This document shows, in pieces, positions 59,469 through 64,000 of a DNA stretch of 64,000 nt. The stretch is from Daphnia carinata (Eukaryota > Arthropoda > Branchiopoda > Diplostraca > Daphniidae). The notes under the pieces are model-generated. The model was not told the origin of the DNA, ran no database searches, and saw only the letters and a program-made list of their open reading frames with translations. The stretch spans positions 620,001 through 684,000 of the forward strand of contig NC_081333.1 in the NCBI RefSeq assembly GCF_022539665.2. The letters run 5' to 3'. Every line of letters starts with the position of its first letter. Position 1 is the first letter of the stretch. Made by a program: the position numbers and the translations under genes.

Positions 59469-59978
59469 ACAAAAGAGTGAGGAGAAAAATATTTAGGTTG
59501 GTGAACAATTGCTAGTTGGTCTTGTGTTCCTATCGTCGGATATGACCTACGCCATCAGTCACGCAAAAGGAGGCCTGAGGTTAGCCTGGCGCGGTCAGCA
59601 CTTTTGCATGTCAAGAGGAAATTAGGCGGCACACACACGAACCAGAATGCAACGCAACACAAGATATACACCACACATCGGCTTCTCTGGTCTCGCACAC
59701 GGCCGGCAACACGCAACCAACGCACATAAAGGGCGTACACAAGTCCTTCACCGTAAAACAATCCGTCGCTAACGATCCCTCTACATCGAAGTAAAAACGA
59801 TAAACAAAGTTAACGTTCACCTTTTTCAGATTACATGTTCATGGTCGATATTATTCTATTGACTGAAAATGGAGCCGCGCAGCGGGAAAAACAAAACATG
59901 TGAAAGGATTAAAATATGACATGAATTCAGGTTATTACAATCAATTCGAGTTAAAAAAAAAAAAAAAAAAAAAAAAAA

Positions 59979-59998
59979 GGAAGGAAGGAAGGAAGGAA
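59979..59998. repeat. GGAA tetranucleotide repeat after an A run
   Basis: Five GGAA units directly follow a 26-nt A run. GGAA is the ETS-family core, but a run beside poly-A is more simply slippage. Confidence 0.85.
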
Positions 59999-62900
59999 CT
60001 TATCCGTAGACAGAAGTATGAATCGTAAAGTGCACTCAGCGGAAATTTGAAGAAAAGATAGTGCCACATTTCAGCTGTCGACGTGTCCTTATAAACGAAT
60101 TTCTCGGGAAATAAGCGTAGATGCCATTATAATTTCATAGCTGGTGTATTAACTAACGTTTGGCCAGTTTAACAAGCCAAAAACGCGGGTTTTCTGTGTC
60201 TAACTTTTTGTGAATTGAAAAAGAAAAGTTATCGGCAAGGAAGTTAAAGCGAAATTTCCATTCCTGCTTTACCGTACTCATGATATCGACACACATTAAC
60301 TGAGACACGAAATTCTCAGTTTCATCATCTATCACAATAGTCAAGTAACGCTAAAAAAAACGCTGCAGAATCGAATAATATTCACCTTCAAAAAAAATAA
60401 AATAAAATAAAATTTAGCGCTCAGCTGCGTAAAAATAATGGCAATTGCAAGCGATGAAAGTAGGGCCCCCTATATAAGTTGCTGTCAAGTTTCTTGGTTT
60501 TTTTCATATTTCTTTGCTCTTTTCACACCCTTGTTCTCCCTACTGTCCGCTCCTTTATTCTCCGACGGCGCAGTTTAATATTGATGTCATCTTCCGGTCT
60601 CTTCCCCTTCGTGGATTCGAGATAGAGCCCAACTGGCCGAGTCCAAAGCCTGGAGGGTGAGAATAAGAAGAGGCCACAGTGTGTTTGACCGATGGTCATT
60701 CGAGCGTAAATTCAATTTGATATAACGTAGATCCACCAGCGCGACAAAAAAAAAAAGGAAACTTAAAAAAAAAAAAAAAAGATGGAAAAGACGCATAAGA
60801 GGAAGGAAAAAAAAAACTTCTCGGACTCGGTGGTTCGTTGACACCGCTGTCCGACAAAAATCAATGACTTCAACTGTCTCTTCTTTCTTCTTCTTTTTTT
60901 TTTTTTTTTTATGAATTCAGAATTTTTTTTTTTTTTTTTTGGATGGAACATTTCAAAAGACATAGCTCGTCCCCTTTTCTCTATGGCTATTTCTCTACAT
61001 CACAATTTGGCGAACTATAGGCGTCGCTTCCAAAGACGTAATCAAGTTTTTTTTTTGATCAAATGAATCAACCGGAATTCCACGGTTTTCATTTAAAATT
61101 CGTTTATAATCGGGTGAGGGAAAAAGGGGGGTACATTCGTACCGTTAGGTGATCGCAATGAATATGGGTGAAGTGAAAAAAAAAAAAAAAAAGATGAAAA
61201 GGTCGTCCAACGATATAGAGAGTTAAGCTGTAGTGAACGACTAGAAATGATGGCGGGTGGATTGTGATTGGCCGGCGAGCGCTGGATATTGACATCCCGT
61301 TTGGCTTATGCTGTAAACACGCACACTGTGTTGACTGTCATGCCAATTACGCATCAGCATTGTTTGCTGCCCCCGGTTGTGTTTACTTGATCGTATACAC
61401 GTGTGTTGCCCAAGAAAGTTGGTTATATGATCCATGTTATTGTTCGAATATTGACTTTGATGCTTTCTCAACGGCCGGCCTTTATTTTATAACGATGAAT
61501 GTATTTGTGGTGATGTACTGTTGGCTCGCATCCCGCTTCTCTTATGTAAGTCAAACTTTGCCGCTCACGAAATGAACAGACATTAAAGCGAAATACGAAA
61601 CCGTAGCCAATTTTCGTTCCAGCATGAAAAATTCCGTGACTGTACCGGGTCGTGCGGTTCGGTTCCAATCAGGCACTTGAATGCGGCCATCACGTTATAC
61701 CCACACATCTTCAATCGGCGAGTTAATTTAGCTCGTTTTTTTACTTTTTTTTTTAACAATGTACTGTATTTTAAGAAATGAAATCTGTAGATGTTGACTT
61801 AACGTAATGTAACATAAAGACCGTGTCTCTGTGTGTGTTTCTCTGTTGTTGTTGTCGCACGCGTTTAAAACAACTGATCGGTTGATTGGCGATCGGACGG
61901 CGCATAAGGAAGTTACGATAATGGCATGCATCGTTATGTTCCGGGGACAAGTCGGCTGGACCTTTTCCATAAAAGAGGCTGATTGTCCGCCCTTTGCCTT
62001 GGATGGAAAAGTATAGCTGGAAAACGCTGGCGTTTTTCTATATTGGTTCAGAACGTGACGGACGCGGCAGGGCGAGGACAGGATGTCCTATTACTAAAAC
62101 TCTCGATAACTTATACGATAATACCAAACACGTCAGCCAGAAGTGAGGGAATGAGGCGCTCGCTAAACGGATAGAGATGCGAGGACGCGAGGTAAAAAAA
62201 GAAAAGAAAAAAACTGAGGGCTAGAAAAATATTGTAAAGGAAATAAGAAGTCGGAAACAGAAAAGAAGGAAGAACGGGCAAAGCAAACTTAATTATCGCT
62301 TGCTTCCCCCCTTTTTTTTTTCGCCCCCTTGCCAGTTGTCTCTTCTTCTCCACCATCAGCCTTAGACTGCTGGGTTGGCGCAATTCGATTAAAGTTGGGC
62401 GCGAGCCCTTGGCTTATTGTCGGCCATGTATCTCGATTAAGGTCGCAGACATGAGGATAGGCAAGCTCAAGCTCTTTGTGAAAAGTCCGTCACTAAGAGA
62501 CAAACGCCTTCCACTACGAAGTGAATTAGGTATATACCCTCCGGCTCAAATAAAAACCAAACGCCGGGCCCTCAGTATACACAGTCCTGGCTAATTTGTT
62601 ACAGTCCCCACTTTGATTTACGAGCTGATGCTCAACGCACAAGCACCGGGAGAATTAAAAAAAAAAAAAAAAAAAGGAGTAAATCCAATGAGACCATCAT
62701 TGCTTAAGCCTGTCGATTAAAGCACGTAGATGAAAAATGTTTTCGTTATAGGAATGAATTTTAGAACAATAAAAAAAAAAAAAGGGGGGAAATTGTGTTT
62801 GAGTTCGACGTGGCTGCAGTCTGGGTACTTTGTATTATTTTTCGGCCTTCTGTAGCAAACACTCTTCATTGTGGGCCTTTTCTCCGATGTTTGGATACCC

Positions 62901-63768
62901 CTCGAAATATATTCTGGCTTTTCGTTTTTGCTGCTGCGTCAGAAGATCATGCAAATGGCTAAATGTAGTCACGAGTGAGAAAACGGACAGCTGCTCGTGT
63001 GCCTTTTGGCTTGGTCGTCCCTACTCGCAAGCCATTGGCAGGAGCATAGCATCGCTACCGATTACCCGAGTTCCCGATGGTTCCAAATACAAAGTGACAT
63101 TTGCCAGGCGGCTCATCCGAACTGTTTTTCTGTTTGTTTTTTTTTATTTTCAGCTCGTAGAATCTCCTTTGCAGTCACTTGACTTGTTTACTGAATAAAA
63201 TATAACGGTTTAACGCTACGGTATACCCAATTGACATCCACCTTTGGGATGAGCAGCGTAGTCTGCGCTCTTTGAACCGCCCGCCGCCACTGATGTTCGA
63301 ATTTCGTTTTACCTTTTTTGCATCCACGAAATGCGTGAGTACGTATCGAACGTTTCTAATTTGCACGTTCTACTGAGGAAATTGATTTACCCGATGAACG
63401 GCGCCCGTTTGCACCATTCGTTTGAATGAAACAACAGTTTAAAAGTATAGACAGACTTATTGTATAAAGCCGTGAGTTGGGCGGACTGACGTCACGCAAG
63501 GCGGCACTATTGTTCACCAAATGAAATAGAAAGGAAAAAAGTTTGTTGTTTGTGCGTACCGCGGTGAGTTGCAGGTACGCCACACTTGTGGGTTTAACTT
63601 GGCTCTCAAAAAGTTTGACAGGACACACTGGATAGTTGATGAAGGCTTCTTACGGTTTCCTTTTCAAAGGTTGTCACCTTTTCTTTGGCTCACCTTTCTA
63701 TAGAATTCGAAAAAACCTCTACAACAGACAATTCGACCCTCCTAAATTCATGATGATGGCAACTCCGC

Positions 63769-63790
63769 AAGCCAAGCTTCGGCTTGGCTT
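63769..63790. repeat. Hairpin with 9-bp stem and TTCG loop
   Basis: AAGCCAAGC and its exact complement GCTTGGCTT flank TTCG. The loop is an extra-stable tetraloop type in RNA. No gene is seen next to it. Confidence 0.7.
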
Positions 63791-64000
63791 CAAATGATTC
63801 AAACGGAAGCAAAACTTGAAAACATGGCAGGTGTAATACTTGCACATCTATATCTCGGCAAGTCAATACTCAGTTTCACCAGTTGGATATATATTTTTTG
63901 TTTGTCTGGCTACATATTTCATTGTTCTCTTATTGGCGATGATTTATTTATTACGGGGCCATTGCCGTATGGGCGTTGCTTGTCCGATAAAAAGCGTAAC

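Larger units (their letters stand above)
54966..64000. other. Right-hand region with no supported gene
   Basis: About 9 kb with scattered open frames but no family motif, consistent exon chain or good start context. The frames at 55551-55841 (plus, 96 codons), 56426-57302 (plus), 59555-59820 (minus, cysteine-rich), 61264-61575 (plus, 103 codons, hydrophobic and cysteine-rich) and 62830-63198 (plus, 122 codons) are the longest without simple-repeat content. Long A and T tracts are common. It may be intergenic or a long intron of a gene outside the window. Confidence 0.45.

Noticed and set aside
59555-59820. Cysteine-rich minus frames as a possible venom-like or zinc-binding peptide
   Set aside because: No leader, no regular Cys spacing, no splice context; two frames overlap equally well, which suggests composition only.

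Overview
The window is eukaryotic and reads like an arthropod genome. Genes are split by short GT-AG introns, many of them 60-120 bp, and two clustered Runt-domain genes end in the VWRPY Groucho-recruitment motif. The compact introns, A/T homopolymer tracts and gene content suggest a branchiopod crustacean such as Daphnia. That assignment is an inference: no species-specific marker was identified.

Layout. (1) 0.5-11.8 kb, minus strand: a 17-exon diacylglycerol kinase of the theta type, with three C1 domains, an RA/PH-like region, and the catalytic and accessory DAGK domains. Its model is in phase at every junction and gives about 972 aa. (2) 11.8-13.0 kb: ambiguous cysteine-rich open segments, possibly a small secreted-protein gene. 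(3) 13.25-14.48 kb, minus: a complete six-exon tRNA-splicing endonuclease subunit Sen2 (TSEN2), 236 aa, with Tyr/His/Lys catalytic residues. (4) 15.46-18.84 kb, plus: an intronless gene of 1128 aa with a membrane anchor and a long array of exact 288-bp coding repeats; I recognise no family. (5) 18.9-28.3 kb: no convincing gene. (6) 28.35-33.03 kb, minus: Runx gene A, four exons, 453 aa. (7) 33.0-49.6 kb: a very simple-repeat-rich region between the two Runx starts. (8) 49.6-52.2 kb, plus: Runx gene B, four exons, 404 aa. (9) 53.57-54.97 kb: a non-coding foldback/MITE-like element with long imperfect terminal inverted repeats. (10) 55-64 kb: no convincing gene.

The two Runx genes are divergent paralogues facing away from a shared 16.6-kb interval, with matching intron positions and phases. 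They are probably a regulatory unit, and they encode DNA-binding transcription factors. DGK-theta (lipid signalling) and TSEN2 (tRNA splicing) are housekeeping-type neighbours with no functional link visible here. The least explained objects are the 288-bp-repeat membrane protein, the foldback element and the cysteine-rich segments at 12 kb.
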